DNA from: Paralvinella palmiformis
Taxonomy: Eukaryota; Annelida; Polychaeta; Terebellida; Alvinellidae
DNA: 64,000 bases
Reading direction: 5' to 3'
Assembly (NCBI GenBank): GCA_025642065.1
Contig: JAODUP010000092.1
Span: 290,001 to 354,000 of the forward strand
Shown here in pieces: positions 48,224-63,400 of the stretch; positions within the stretch are counted from its first letter, which is position 1; every line of letters starts with the position of its first letter. A program made the position numbers and the translations under genes. The notes under the pieces were generated by a model that did no database searches, had not been told where the DNA came from, and saw only the letters and a program-made list of their open reading frames with translations.

Positions 48224-50298
48224 AAGGCTTTCTATTATACATAATGAAATTTGTATCATAGTTAGGCTTCAGAAGAAGGGGCAAGATACTAAAACACGAC
48301 CAGGCATAAAGATGACAATAACCAAGATTGGTATTTTTTACTTTTTTATCTGCCATGTATTATTTCCATGGATACTAAGTTTAATTCATTTCACCAATAG
48401 GAAAGCAATGTGTCTTCTCTTAGTTTTGTAAATGTGTCTCAATTTCACTACAGAATGATGCAATGACAGTTATATATAATTGTTTTATTCAGGCAGTGGG
48501 GCATCAGTTGTATATTTACGTAACACCCTAGTATGATAATACCAGGGTGTAGAGACGAGATGGACAGGATCACGGGTTTACTGTGGACTAGAAATAAATG
48601 TAACTCAGCTGCAGCACATTTACGTAATCCTATGTTCCACAGTATTCCAGTATAGCCATAATTAAAATGTAGGCAAATATGCCACACGACTTGTTTGTTC
48701 AACAGCTTCGTGACCAACTACAGTTCGTCGCCAAAACACTTAGCATGTGACTCATGCATTTTGCCACCAACCGGAATGAGCATGTGATTCAATTGAGTCA
48801 ATCACAAACTATGAAGTAAAATGAAATAATTTACAACAAAGGAACAAGAATAATATGGCCAGAGACTGCAGACGATAATGTTTCATGACAATTAATAATA
48901 ATTTCTTGACATGTTAAAATGAGGTGAATTTGAGTCTAGGGGTTCCAGTTACACAAATATAATCATAAATCCTCGAAGAATGAATCATATAAATAGTGCA
49001 CAAGACAGTATTTATGCCTATCATACAAGGACAATCTTTGTTCCTCTTGAATTAAATGAAGCTGCTGCTGAAGTACCTATGGCATTTAGTTTGTACCAGT
49101 GGTGCTGATGTCATGACCATGTTCTTACTGCTGTTGCTACATTATCAGTGAGAAAATGACTGACCACAATATTCATACTCTAAACATATAATTCTACATA
49201 TTTATGTGGAAAACAAAATCAGGAAAACGTCCCATTTGGTGCAAACCATTTGATTTATGTCAATATTCCTTAATATTTCAAACAATAATTAAATGGTTAA
49301 ACAGTCTTATGGTATGCATATATTTATTACTAAGAACAAAACAGCTCCACTGATTTCATGTTCTATTTTTTGTTTGGATTTTAAATAAACTGCAGTTCAA
49401 CAAAAGCTATATATGTATCCTAAATTTATTACTCGTTTTCTATAAGGGATACATTTAATAAAATATACTGATAACACAACATATAATACATATATAATAG
49501 ATATGTGCGTTTTCTAATGCACATTTAAACAACGTGGTAGACTATTCAGACATGGTTAGCTAATTTACATATATTTATGAAAGTCTTACTCTCAAACACA
49601 CACACACACACTATAATGTATTAATGATAGTATATGCAGCCTGATAAGAAATAAATAACATCTCATCACAAAGGTCATGTTTCAGTTACAGAGTCAAAAA
49701 GAAAATAACTACAAATTCCAAGTAACAACAGGCTTATATATCTTTATGCTAGAAGAAAGACATCTTCCAGTTGTAAATATTCACCAGCCCCATCTTGTAT
49801 ATTCACATACCTTAGTTGATTAATAAGATAGCTCTCTGAAGTCTAAAAATAAAAAATATATTTGATTTTCCAACTCTTCGAATTCTTCTTAAGCACCTTA
49901 GACGACTGGAATAACCAGTTTAATAGGCTGTAGCACTCACATTGACAAAAGGTGGAGATTTTGATCATTTACACATATTAACTGCGAGACTGCGAAATAG
50001 TCAACTGAAAATTATCAACCTAATGGTAGAACATAAAGTCCACATTACGGTTATCTATAATTCAATGTATAAGGTTATTCAATAATGTGTTTTCTGCACA
50101 AGATCACAATTACCTGTAGCTACCCGCTAGGTAAATGTTAATCATTATTTCTATGAGTTGCCTGTGAAGTAACAATACTATTCGCACAACTCAATCCAAT
50201 GGCAACAGTTTTAAACAGCTACGAAATTAATACTTCTTGCCTTAGTTACATTTATAATATCCTGTGTTCGTTCTACTAGTCAATAAATTTTCCTACAA

Positions 50299-50535
50299 TT
50301 AACCCTGTTTCAGTTTCTCTTCCATTTCTTCCAGTATGACCTGGTTTTGTTTTCGCCAGAGATCAGAATATAAACTGTCTGGATTAGAGATCAGCATTTG
50401 GTGATCCCCTCTCTCAGCTATGGCACCATCATGTAAAACCAATATTTCATCAGCATCAACCACTGTCGACAGGCGGTGAGCAATCACAACTGTCGTACGA
50501 TTCTCGGTCACACGCTTCAGAGCTTCCAGGATTTT
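50299..50535 (-). CDS. ABCB7: ABCB7 last exon (H-loop)
   Basis: 78 codons plus [51 protein letters not shown], ending [10 protein letters not shown]. It holds the switch histidine. Acceptor ATTTCAG. Confidence 0.97.
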   Translation of the reverse strand, partial: KILEALKRVTENRTTVVIAHRLSTVVDADEILVLHDGAIAERGDHQMLISNPDSLYSDLWRKQNQVILEEMEEKLKQG

Positions 50536-51622
50536 CTGAAATGCAAAAGTTGTTGACACTTGTGTAGATTCTATCAATAAGAAGAGCTATGAATCCAATA
50601 AAAACACTTTCAGCCGAAACTGAATGCATATAAAATTATAGTATACCACAGCAATTTGTATAAATTACCCAGGAAGAGACAGGGGTCATCTGAATTATCT
50701 AAGCCAGTAATGTAAGTAATTGCAAAAACACTGTTTTCTGAATATAGATTAAAACATAAAAAGTTGAAGTAAAAGGGGGAGGGGGCTTTATTATAAAACG
50801 TAGACTCCATGAGCTTAAATTGAACATACTTTTATGAATAAATATCCACTTTCTTATATATTTCTCCTCATTTCCAGTACTATTCTGATTTGCCAAATCA
50901 CTGAAGATGGTCAATTTCATGATATGTATAAAATCCCTTTCACTTGCGTCTTCAGTGACAATTTTAAATTCATGTAATCCACTTTCCATATATAACAGTT
51001 AATACTGAAAATTTCTTGATACTTCAAATCAAAATAGACGAGTTTTTATTTTATATGTTAAAATTGAGTTTCACTTCAAACAGAAATACAACTAATCAAA
51101 ATATGCAAATTTAAATATTTTAAACATACTTCAAGACGAGTTCTGGTTGCCTTTTTGGATGTATGATAATTTCTTCTGTTAGAAAATTATAACAATTGTT
51201 TTGCACCCTGAAGCCAAGACACACATTTCTGTTAAAAATTGTTTCTGGCTATTTAAATAGGCAGCCGTGTAGAAACTACTGTTTACAATATTTAGACTGA
51301 TAACATCTGTGACATCGAAGAAAGACACTAACCTGTTCAGTGATTGAGTCCAACGAAGAAGTAGCTTCATCATATATCAAAACTGGAGCATTCTTCAATA
51401 TAGCACGGGCAATAGAGACCCTCTGCTTCTCTCCACCTGTTTAACAATATCAACAGAATATTATATCAACAGAAAGAACACAGTGGACAAAGAATCTATA
51501 ACCTGTGCAATATGACGTCGTGAAATATGGCTGTATCTGAACATCAGCATTCAGTCAATCCCTTTTATCATTATAATCCAATACTATTATCATTGTTATT
51601 ATTATTATTATTGCTAGTATTC

Positions 51623-51653
<31 letters not shown>

Positions 51654-52976
51654 CTATTAAGACAGCATACCCGAGAGCTTTAGTCCTCTTTCCCCCACTT
51701 GAGTATCGTATCGATGTGGCATTTCAAGAATAGCATTATGTATGTCAGCCATCTTGGCTGCTTCAATCACCCTATCTCTGTTAGCATTCAGATCACCATA
51801 AGCCAGATTGTAGTATATCGTGTCATGGAAGAGTACGGAATCCTATTGGAGAAATGAGACCAATGTTTTAACTGATGAATGAATAATTTCACCGTTTTAA
51901 ACAGAATTAAAAGCAAACGATGAATAACTTAAATTTAAAATGATCCGTATCAAAATCCGGGAGTTATTTTCATCTCAATGTGGCAGCATGGGTAACTCTT
52001 TATAATAATAAAAAACCTCCGCATTATCAAATAATTTAGGTGAATAAAAAGCAGATAATTACATTGTTCTGCTGGGCTGACAGGATTTAGTTCAATTTAA
52101 TTAAATTAATTGCACGAACCGTTAATGAAAATGTTTTTATTTACATCATACATGACAAAATATGGTTATAATTATTACTGAAGTGCCTGCCTACCTTACC
52201 AGTTGACAGAACAATACCATGTTATATCAAATTTGTGTGGTAAATTAATAAATGGAATTTAGGAATATAGAGACTGATTAATAATACGTGTCTCCCCAAA
52301 GTGACACCGTTTATTACAATTTTCTACTTCAGCGCAGGAATGAAAAGACAGCTATATTGTTTTGGATCGATTAGTTTCTTAAGAAAATAATGTAAATTTT
52401 AGTATCAGACATAAACAGATATCACATAATCTGCCCAATATCTGTCAGATTTATAGCTAGCAAAAACTTAATGTAAAAGTGACTTATCAAAATGGATTCA
52501 ATAATTAAGGTGAGTACACCATTTCTTATAAAAGCAGTACATATGGAAGCTAATAATTGAGCCCTAACAATTGACTACTTCATAAGTGTCATTTCGGTGT
52601 TGATGATGCAAAAGTGATTGACTACACAACTAAGTAATATTTCATTTGCAAGGTGGCAGCTGTGTGTCTGGTTTGAACAAATATAGTCTGCACTTTAATC
52701 ATATTTCCAAACAGATAGTCATCAAAATTTAAATTTTTAAAGGTAAAGCTTATGAATAAAATTAGTACGTATAGAAATATTGAATAAATACAGTAATGTT
52801 CACACTAAAATCTAATTCCTTCAGAATAGTTAATTTTTTCTTTAACAATAAAGTAATGAACATTACTAATGCTATTTTAACATAAAACTAATTATATAAC
52901 CAAATTTCACATATTTCACTTAGAAATGGTTTGCACACAAACAAATGATACAGAATTAATATCCCAACTGCTCCAA

Positions 52977-53040
<64 letters not shown>

Positions 53041-54369
53041 CTTAATATTATTATTCATAGCACAATTTTCTCACATATCCAAGATATAATACATATATTC
53101 ACCTGTGGGACAACTCCAATAGCTCTGCGTAAACTTTCAACATTAACTTTGGCTATATCCTGCCCATTAATTAGAATCCTGCCTGCTTGTGGATCATAAA
53201 ATCTGTACATCAATCTCACCAGAGTTGACTTGCTGCAAAAATTGCGATTAAAAGTTTCCACTTTTAGCATTGATTTTCTAACAAAAGAGATTATTACTAA
53301 TTACTAATAACATTTGTTTGTTTAAAATTAGCATTAATTTCAAAACTACAAATAACAATATTTGTTGTTAGTCCATTAATAATAATTACAGAATATTAGC
53401 ATTGTATAAATATTTTCACACACAAACACACAGACACACACACACACACTCTGGAAATATTAACTGAATAATTGGTTAACACCTACCCTGAACCACTACC
53501 ACCCACAATGGCGACCTTTTTACCAGCTGGTACTGTAAAAGACAAACCCTTCAGTATGTCCTTTCCGGTAATGTAAGCAAAATGTACATCGTCAAATGTC
53601 ATATTGGCCGTGTCTGGCGTTACTGTTAAATCTGGGGCACCCTTCTCACTCTAATAGACACAAAAATGAATATATGGAAGGAAGGCCTATTTAAAAATAC
53701 TCTAAAGAAACACATTTTTAATCAAGTTCCAAAACATTTCAAAGCAGTACAGTTGTAATCTGTTCAACACTCTATTTTTTATCTGATGCATAATTTCAGG
53801 TTTAAAGAAATTTTGTGCCTAATATTATTATCAAGTTTGCATTCAACTAAAATTTCTTATTCACTCAGAGAAATATCTTGGATAGCAACCTTTAATCGAA
53901 TAACACAGAACACATTACACTGTCGAAGTTGTTACGTGAAAACAAAATTCACAAATGTAAAACATGTGCACAACAGAAAATACCAATGTCACGGAAATAT
54001 GCATTCATTTTCATATTATGAATGGCCAGCAGAAGATTAAACATGAAGCATGAATTACATCTAGTAAAACATCAACGTAGTAACTTCACACCCACTTCAG
54101 AAATATAAAAAAGTTAACTAATAAGAAAGTTAGTATATACGTATATTGGCCATTTCAGTTGCTTTGGCTATTAGTTAGGTATGGCTATTTTTTTAAATCC
54201 AGTTTGGAAGAAACAACATTAACTTGTCAATAATGGTCAGCTGAAATTCTAGGGTATAAAATTTTGTTCTTAAATGGACTTATAAATGTCAGATGGGTTT
54301 TGGGAAGAATAAATTTATGAAAGCTCTTGCTGTAAACAATCTTAAGACTGGTGATTACAGCATTCATAA

Positions 54370-54411
<42 letters not shown>

Positions 54412-57400
54412 CTAAAATTGAAACATCTAAATTTCAGAGGCCAGTTAATATTCTAGCATCTTACACATGTTATGAGGGAATTGGCATCAGAAAGTCATAA
54501 AAAATGCAAATTCTTAGGCAACTTTTCTCAGATTATTTTAATTAAAGACAGTAAGGGAAGAAATTTTTGCTATTAAATGATTTTAAAAACCATAATATTT
54601 CAGGTAGTGATATTTAAGGAAAACCCATAGTCTCAAGTTTGATAATTTCTACCTATGTATTTTTGATGTTAGAAGGATATATTTATTTGGATAAATAATA
54701 ATATATTTATTTGACTTGCCTTTATATTGCTTCCCAAATCCAATATGCTAAACATAGTTGTCATATCTATCAGCGATTGTCTGACTTCTCTGTAGACTGA
54801 CCCCAGAAAGTTCAGAGGTATCGACAGCTGGAAGAGCAGCCCGTTAACCATGACAAGGTCACCAACTGTCATTGACCCTGCAGAAAACATGCAAACATAC
54901 TAGATGGGACATGACTGATCAATTTGTTATCATGTCCTGGTGGGTGACATATATATAGTTCAAGCTATGTGTAAACAATAGGCAACTGTTTTAACCAGAA
55001 GCTGTAAATAACAAGGAAAGAGATTTATGTTATATTTACTAGCTACCTGATGTGAAGGCGAGAAAAAGCTAGAAACAACTCGTAATATTTATTATAATAT
55101 AATTAAATATAGAAACAGTTCCTAAAAATCTTTCAGAGCATAAACACAACCACCAGAATACGAAACATATTTTTTTTAAATAAACAAAATTACATCATTA
55201 ATTTTGGGAGTAATAACATCTAGCAGTAAAAACAAACGAAGCTCTCTAACCTTCCACAATGCCACCGCAAGCCATATACATAATTGCAGTCAGACCAGAA
55301 CTGAAGATGAAGTTCTGGCCCCAGTTGAGGAGTGCCAAACTGGTTGTTGTGTTTAGAGACGCTTTCTCATAACGTGCTAAAACCTTATCGTACTTATCAG
55401 CCTCATACTTCTCATTGTTGAAGTACTGCAAAATGGGTAGCGCAAACATTAATCTACCAATGAGGCTGTAGCTACTGTTGATTAACGTGTGTTTCTTCTC
55501 ACCACTTTAATGTGAATAAAGAATGACTCTGCAAAATCTCTGATGAAAAACCAATACACTGTTTTAAAATGTTGCTAGCCGATATTGATTTATCATAAAG
55601 CAGAAATCATTGGGGATCTAAACAATAATACTAATTTTTCACAAATGTCACTACCAAATCAAGCAATCCATGCACATTATATGCAGTAATGTTGCTTATA
55701 GATTTTAATATTTCACCATATTCCATTTGTGATTGAATAAAGCTATTTTATAAAATCATGTGATATGTTTCACTTTTGGATTTAAATGAATCAGTATCTA
55801 CAGAAAACTATACTATAAGTATAACAGAAAGAATAAGTACACACCTTCACTGTCTCGTAATTTATTAGTGAATCGATAGCTTTGTTCCCAGCTTCTTGGT
55901 CAGCCTCATTCATTTGAACGCGAAACTTGGTCCTGCAATTAGAAATGTGTGTAATGTGTTTATTCCTAAAATAATATGTATCTGTTTGTGTGTTTAGCAA
56001 TGTGGTGTGAGACACTGGCATAGAAAATCTTGAATACAAAATCTAGTTGATTCAGCCACAGAATTATCCGGAAGTAACTTTACATTCTGATACATACATC
56101 TCATAACAAACATACACTAACATCATACAAGATTTCTGATGTATTTATTTATTATTGAATGCAATATGCTATTTTGATGCGACTGTTCAAGCTAAGTGAC
56201 TGAGTGAGCTAGAAAATGAATGAGTGAACTAGTGAAAACGTAAACATATGAACAGCTCAGAAAAAAGTGTCACCTGTGAAGCTCTATACTATGACATATA
56301 AATGACTTCATAAGGATTACATGAAGCAATAATTCCAATTTTAAGCATTTCTTGCAGGAGACACCATTTATATGACCTACCTCCATTGTGTAATGGCCAA
56401 TGTAAATACTGTATATGTAGTAATACAACCTAACGACACCAGAGCATACTGTAGTCCACACTTATAATACTGAAAAATAACAATTAAATAGATAAACTGC
56501 TATTTTTGGTTCACTTCTTTTACAAACCACAGACCCAAGTTCTAAGCTTAACTTTGAAATAAAAGAGGATTTTGCACTTTTATGTCATTTTCCAGATAAC
56601 AGCATTTTACAGTAGTTTAAAGTTATCATTACATGCTTTTTTCCAAAGTTTAGATAATATTCACCAGATGGCTACACAACCATTAACAATAACTAACATT
56701 ATATTTCAAAAGACAAACAATTAGATATGGTCTAATGCTTTTAAAATTGTTGAATTATCAAAGTAAAATTTCAAGATCAATGTTTAGCATCAGCATTTAC
56801 AAACAACTGTTGTAATTACTTTAACAACACAATTAGGATGATTAAAGTTTATTTCATATAAATTGTTATATATATGTGTGTGTGTGTGTGTGAACAACAG
56901 TCCTATTGGATAATTTAATTTCAAAGTCAATTAATACACTATTCAAGTGACTATGATTGTATGTGTGACTGCTAATAATGATCTATATATTAAAACCCTC
57001 AAGTAAAGTTTAGGTATTGTTTATTCAAATTATTTTATCCCTCATTTTAAGTGTGTGCAGATACGTACAAAAGAGGATCTACTTGTCAGTAGAGAATATT
57101 TAATTTTGCTGTTGCCATAAAAAAAAGTACATTCATACAATTTCGCAGGTATCTGCTGATGCTAATTTATTCTTAATAATAGCTGTTTCCTTCATTTTAT
57201 GAAACATATCACTAAATTAAAAAAAAATCTGATTTCCTATAACTATGATGCATAAATGATTATGTATTCTACCTATTTTTCATTGATGAATAGCAGCTAT
57301 GATTTATTTCCAATATTATCCAATAGTGTGGCGACGACTTTTTATTTCATGAAACAATTATTAAAAAAAGGCCTATAGAGTTATCTTCAATCCACTGGTG

Positions 57401-60400
57401 ACAGCAAGCTGATCTGGTTTTTTTTAAATATAAACTTCCCATCACATAATGTTTTATTCTAAGAAACGTCAGCAGACATCTCTAGGATAAGTGTCACATT
57501 TGATCTATGACAATGAATTGTATCCACTCGGATTTGTGTCTGCCTCAATTTATCTCAATTATTCACCAAAAATAATTCACAAAGGTTCTACAACCTACTA
57601 AAAGATACGATATCAGAGATTAAATAAATGGCATTTTAAAACTTACCCGATCACTGATTGGTTTATGCCCTCGCTGGTATCTTCTCATACCAGAGATTAT
57701 TACAAGGGATACGCAATGAAAGAGAGGCAGGAAATTACCAAAGTATGGTTAAAATTGTGAATTTAGGTTTTGCCAATGGTCTTATGAACCATAAAGGCAA
57801 TAATAAAGTAGTACCTTTTCGAGAGAACACGTAAAGAGAAATTACGGCTTTTTCAGCTGGAAATTCACATCACAAGTATTTTATTTATTTTTTGTAGAAA
57901 GGTCTTATTACTATATCAGACTTGATATTTAACCTGTGTTTTTCTCTGTGTATACATACATATCATATGGCCTAGACCCTCTTCAGTGTGAGATTTGGAG
58001 AACCAAAATAAATATCACAAACTCCATTTTCGATTGGTGTGTCTCACTGAGGTGGTCATTAAGACAGACTAAATTGAAAACTGATGATAACAATTTCAGT
58101 TCTATCTGAATATTCAAAAGATTATTTTGGGAATATTATGCCTGGGTTCTTTTTCTTAGTCGGCGAGTTATTATCACCATTCCATATGGTCATCCATCCA
58201 ACTTATTCTGAGGTAAGAAATTAGCATCTGAATTGGTTTGAAATATTTTAAAGTCGGCTGAAAATTTCACCCAACCCCTAGACCATCATAGCAGTAGGTC
58301 TAGAGGTAGAGTGCTCATGTCATTAGACATTCTCTTAGACATCATCGTGGAGTAAGGATCCTCCTTTGAATGGCTGTTTATGAGACCAACAGTGCTAATA
58401 ACTTAATGAATGGTGGCAGCAGATCATTAAGCAAAAAACAGATACCAGTTATACTCACATATAAGACACAATTTTTATACTCCGAAATCGACGTCAAAAC
58501 TGAGTGCATCTTATACACAGGTCATACTAAAAGGGAAGGTAATATTTGGCATAATTTAGGGGGAAATACAATAATATTGTTTTTCAACATTAATAAAGAA
58601 TATATGAACAATAACCAAATTTATTAGGTGTGTTTTCTATGCTGTCTCTCAAATCCAAACTTAATCATGATAACCGCCATGATTATTTAATCCGATGCTC
58701 TTATTAGCGATACGATCACAAAGACGTGTCATTACTATCGAGATATGTGAGTGTGTGTAATTGAACGGAATGGTAAATGAGACCACGCAAAGAATGAGCA
58801 TAGAAGCCCCATCAAAGGAAAACGATTACAGCAAACAATGTGTTAATTACTTCCAAAGCTGGCATATGGGAACTACCCAAAATCTACTTCAAACAGCATT
58901 ACAGAAATGAACCAATCGTCACACAGTGGGTGAAAACGGCCTGGGATTAAATCGACCCCAGCATTATTACCAAATCATTCAAGAAGTCTTCTATCAACAA
59001 TGATTTAGATGTCACAGAAGAAATGTATTGTGGGCTGAACAGTATGACAAATCTGACACTGACTCCGACGAAGAAGGTGCTGACATGTATGATGAATAGA
59101 TAAAACAGATGTTCAGTGAAGAGAGTGATGAGGATGAATTTTTGGGGTTTTAAATCAATATTGCTGATTTTGGTGTATCTTATACGCGGGCTCGACTCCA
59201 GGGGTTTCATTGGTCCTAAAACCAGGTGCGTCTTATACATGTGTATTTACGGTATCTGCTTGTTGACAGATATACAAATTTGATTTTAACAAATATTTTA
59301 AATTGGATGAAAATAATTTATAAACGCAGCTCCAAATGAAAAGGGTAATACTAATTTGTTAGCTTCTACCTCTCATATATTTCTACCTGATATTTTTTTA
59401 TATGGCTAATGCAGAAACGGCACAAACTGTGGCTATAAACTATTAATTTTCAACTAGAGATAAAAATGAGAAAACTCTAGACGCTTGAATACACTTTAAT
59501 ATATTCTTGGTAAATCAAGGATCAGATGTTTGTATTATTAATTTTAAATTTCATCAACTGGGAACACAGTTAACTAGTTTTAGTTTCTGGCCATATAAAT
59601 GCATAATTTTCATGTATTTGGGTGTCTGTTATATGAAATAGTTGTGTTTAATCAATTTCCTATAAACCTTTAAAAATGGTTAAAGTCTTATGTCTCATGA
59701 CTGGCGACAATGTACTCATACTTATGAAAACCAGAAAAAAAATATTAAAGAGGATATATCAATGTGCATAGCATGACTGAGAGACATAACAATGGAGTAA
59801 TGAAGTGAGAGTACATAAATAATAATTAATTTACATACTGAAGTATGCAGCTACAGATATAAACTTTTGAATTCCTACTTCTTCTGTGCACCAATTAGTT
59901 TTTTTAAATATACTGATAAGCAAAATCACTTCATTCTACTAAACATAATTTTAGCTAATTTAATCTTTTCCCAATGTTGGTCATTTAAAATACCCATGGG
60001 TACAGTGTTTCCTTTCAATTTAGGTATCTTTCTCTGAAATACTGAGTATATTGGTACAGTACCAATATACAAAAAATATTAACTATTATGCAGGTCTTTA
60101 TAATGTGATATGCTATTTCCCTACAAAACAGGTCATTTTGTTTAGTATCTAACCCGATGTACACAATTCTTATGCAAATAAATGCTTCATTCTCAATTAT
60201 TGGTCGTAACAATTCGCTAATTTGACATGCCTTAAGGCATCAGAGAATTGTTGCAAAATCAGAGCAAATTAATGGTGCTTTAAAATTTAGAAAATCATTA
60301 ATCGTGACGTGCCTCTACTGATGCCTTCTTAACTCAGAGCTAACAATAAATAGTATAATTTGAAAGAGAAGCAGAAAGTGTTCAGCTAAACATTACTGGT

Positions 60401-63400
60401 TAAAACAGTGAGTCTATCTAGTATCATTTAAACCATCAGCATGAGCCAGAAACAGACCACAGAATGTTTTAGGATTCAGCTGATTTCGATTGTAATTACG
60501 TTCAGATAATCTGTTTAATATTAGCCAGAGGAAGATCTAAAGACTGAGATGACAGACAATATATAGGTGTGGCTTCCCGAAATGCCTTCCTCAAGATAAG
60601 CAAACTGTTTCACGCAAAAGTTGTGCTTTGAGAATCTCGTATACATCGGCTAACTGAATTATAATAATAGGCCAATTGATGTAGAAGTGTGCCAGTAGTA
60701 CATGTGTTGTTCAGTGATGAGGCAACAGGTCCTTCATACCATATCCCATAACATAGAGCAATGGTTATCAATGGGAAGCAAATTTGACTCGCATAGATAG
60801 TAGAACTGTACCATGTTTAAAAATGCAGAAACATCTTTGAGAAGTTCTAACGATTAAACATGTATGGACAGAAAAAGTTAAAGAATATATAAAAATAAGA
60901 GTTAAAATGGTAGCATATACACTACATCCATCAGTTGTAACAAATACATGCAGAAGTATTATAGAGACAAAAAGGCAGCTCATCTCAATCCCGTTAGAAG
61001 GTTGTCCACACGTACACATGCCTAGAGTATGCTTACACTTACGGCCTTTCTATAAAAGAGTAATTTTCCATCTAATAAGAGCCAGCTCTTTTTTCATGAT
61101 GCACTAAATTAAGAGAAATGGATCGGACATGTAGGAAACACTCACCAGAATGCTGCTCACTAGACCGACTTCAAATATTGTGGGTACGACATTAAATATC
61201 AAGGCACTGAGAACGAAGTTAATTCCTCTGAAATGAGACAACAGAAAGAATGATTTGTCTTTTTAGGCTCCTTCTTGAAGTGTCCCTTCCTTATAGTGTA
61301 AATTTTATTATTATTCTCTTATCTAGAATCTCAATTAAACAAATACTTCGGTGATAAAGGAACAGTGCTGGCCAGACATCGGGTCAATTCCATTTTGTCA
61401 ATTCCAAATCAAATTGATCTTTTTTACTTTTTACTATGAGTAGGTACTTGAGTAGCTACTCCTGAGTACCTACCTGGAATACCTACTCCGAGTAGTTTAT
61501 ATTCCAAGTAGGATTGTCATGGAAGAAATATTTCTGAATTAAAAATTTCAATTCCAATTCAAAATTTATCAATTTCAATTCCACTTTTTTTAATAATCAA
61601 TTCCTATTCCAAAATTGTAATTGACCATCAATTCCAATTCCGGAATTGAATTGACGCCATGTCTGGTACTGACACAGATTAGATTACGACACAGTTTACC
61701 TTGTTCCTCTGTCTATTGCCTTAGACAGTGCACCAGTCTGTCTCGACAGATGGAAAGACAGATCAAGATTGTGGAGATGGAGAAAAACATTTTTTGCCAC
61801 TCGTCTTATGGAGTTCTGAGCCACCTTCGCGAAAACAGCATTCCTCAGTTCATTCAAGCCGGCTGCACCGGCTCGGGCAAGACCGTCTGGAAGAAGTTTA
61901 GGGTCAAATCAGTCAGTGTTTGCCCTCATAGCCAGTTCCATTCAGTACAGAACATTATTTTAAGTTACCTTTAAGTTACTGAGAGAGTAAAATAGCCCAT
62001 TAAAACAAAAATGCATCCCAAGCTATTTTGAATTCCAAGAAATACCCATTCCAAAGAAACAAATCAATGATTTCAAGTGAATATTTTACAGACACACACA
62101 CACACACACACACACTGTATAGCACGCAATCAGGATCTGCCACCATACCTTGTTTAACAAAAGAAGCCAGATGCTTGATTAACGCTGATTCTAAACTATA
62201 CCACTAATTTATGTATCATGTATGTCACAATATGGCATTTTGTTATTTTTATGTTGGTACAGGAAAGATTTAGGGCTGAATTTTGTTTAAACATGAACAC
62301 ATCTCTGCTCCAAATGTGTCTGCAACAGAACTATTCGCTCTTCACAAAACATAACATTCAATGGATTAGGATGCCACAAAATGATTAAATGGTTCTGACA
62401 ATATATATACACCATTCTCCAACACAGGGATTACATATTCATTTCATGTTTGGGTTATAAAACATGAATGTGGCAAACAGTAGCATTGAGAAGAGTTTCT
62501 GTGTATTTGCATCAACCAGAGTTAGGATATCTTGTTATGTAAATAGATACTCTCATGGAAATGCATCTTGTTATACTGGCATCCTTCAGTGTTATAACAA
62601 TTCACACACACACACACACACACTAATTAAGAGAAAGACAGACAGACACAGTAAGTAAATACTTGCTAAGCCTAAGTATATGGCTGATATGCTATTAAAA
62701 CACCACTCCTCCACACACACACACACACAGAAAGAGAGCTTCATTACACAGATCCATTACCATGCACAGTACAAAGGTTAGTGAGGCAATCAAAAAACAA
62801 AACAAAAAAGAAAATCAGAAAAGTATAATTAGTTTATAAAAAAGCTACGAAAATCATATCTACTTGTCAATCAAACAGAACAATAACCGTGTGATATTCA
62901 TAACACTTTATAAATGTGAACAAAGGAAGATTAAATAGGTTAAATGAAGAATTCACTGAATATTTAGAACAGAAGATGGCTACTAGTACTAGGTTAAAAA
63001 AAAAGGAAATAAATGGGTCAGGAGTCTATGTCATTAGCATAAATATTACTTGTTAAGCATACCGATGTTATGATCTTAGGCATATATCAACTGATTTGAT
63101 ATTTTTTAAATCTTAATTTCATTTTGCATCTGAATATAATCATTTAAATCAGTGCCAACTATCAACATACTGAGAACACATTTTTCAGTAGCTTCTTTCC
63201 AATTGTATTTGCTTAAGTTATTTATTACTAAATATTGAAGCCGCGTTTAATACACAACACTTGATGTTACCACTTATAAACATTTCTGTACACGACAACA
63301 CAAGTATACTTACATCCCAGAACTAAAGCAGTCACTACTGTTATCAAAGTACCCTGAGCCGAGGCCAGATTTAGAATGTTGTTCGAATCATTCAAGTGGT

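Larger units (their letters stand above)
43390..50298. other. Intergenic region, IBA57 to ABCB7
   Basis: No host exon was recognised. It should hold the IBA57 5' UTR exon and promoter and the ABCB7 3' UTR. Contents: a 66-bp tandem duplication, an L2/CR1-type remnant, the 45.7-kb copy of a dispersed repeat, TA tracts, two family-A SINEs, and an unplaced GC-rich patch at 46705-46800. An 89-codon minus-strand frame at 48448-48717 has no features of a gene. Confidence 0.6.

Noticed and set aside
48448..48717. 89-codon minus-strand frame between IBA57 and ABCB7
   Set aside because: Hydrophobic-looking but no domain, start context or exon signals; possibly ABCB7 3' flank.
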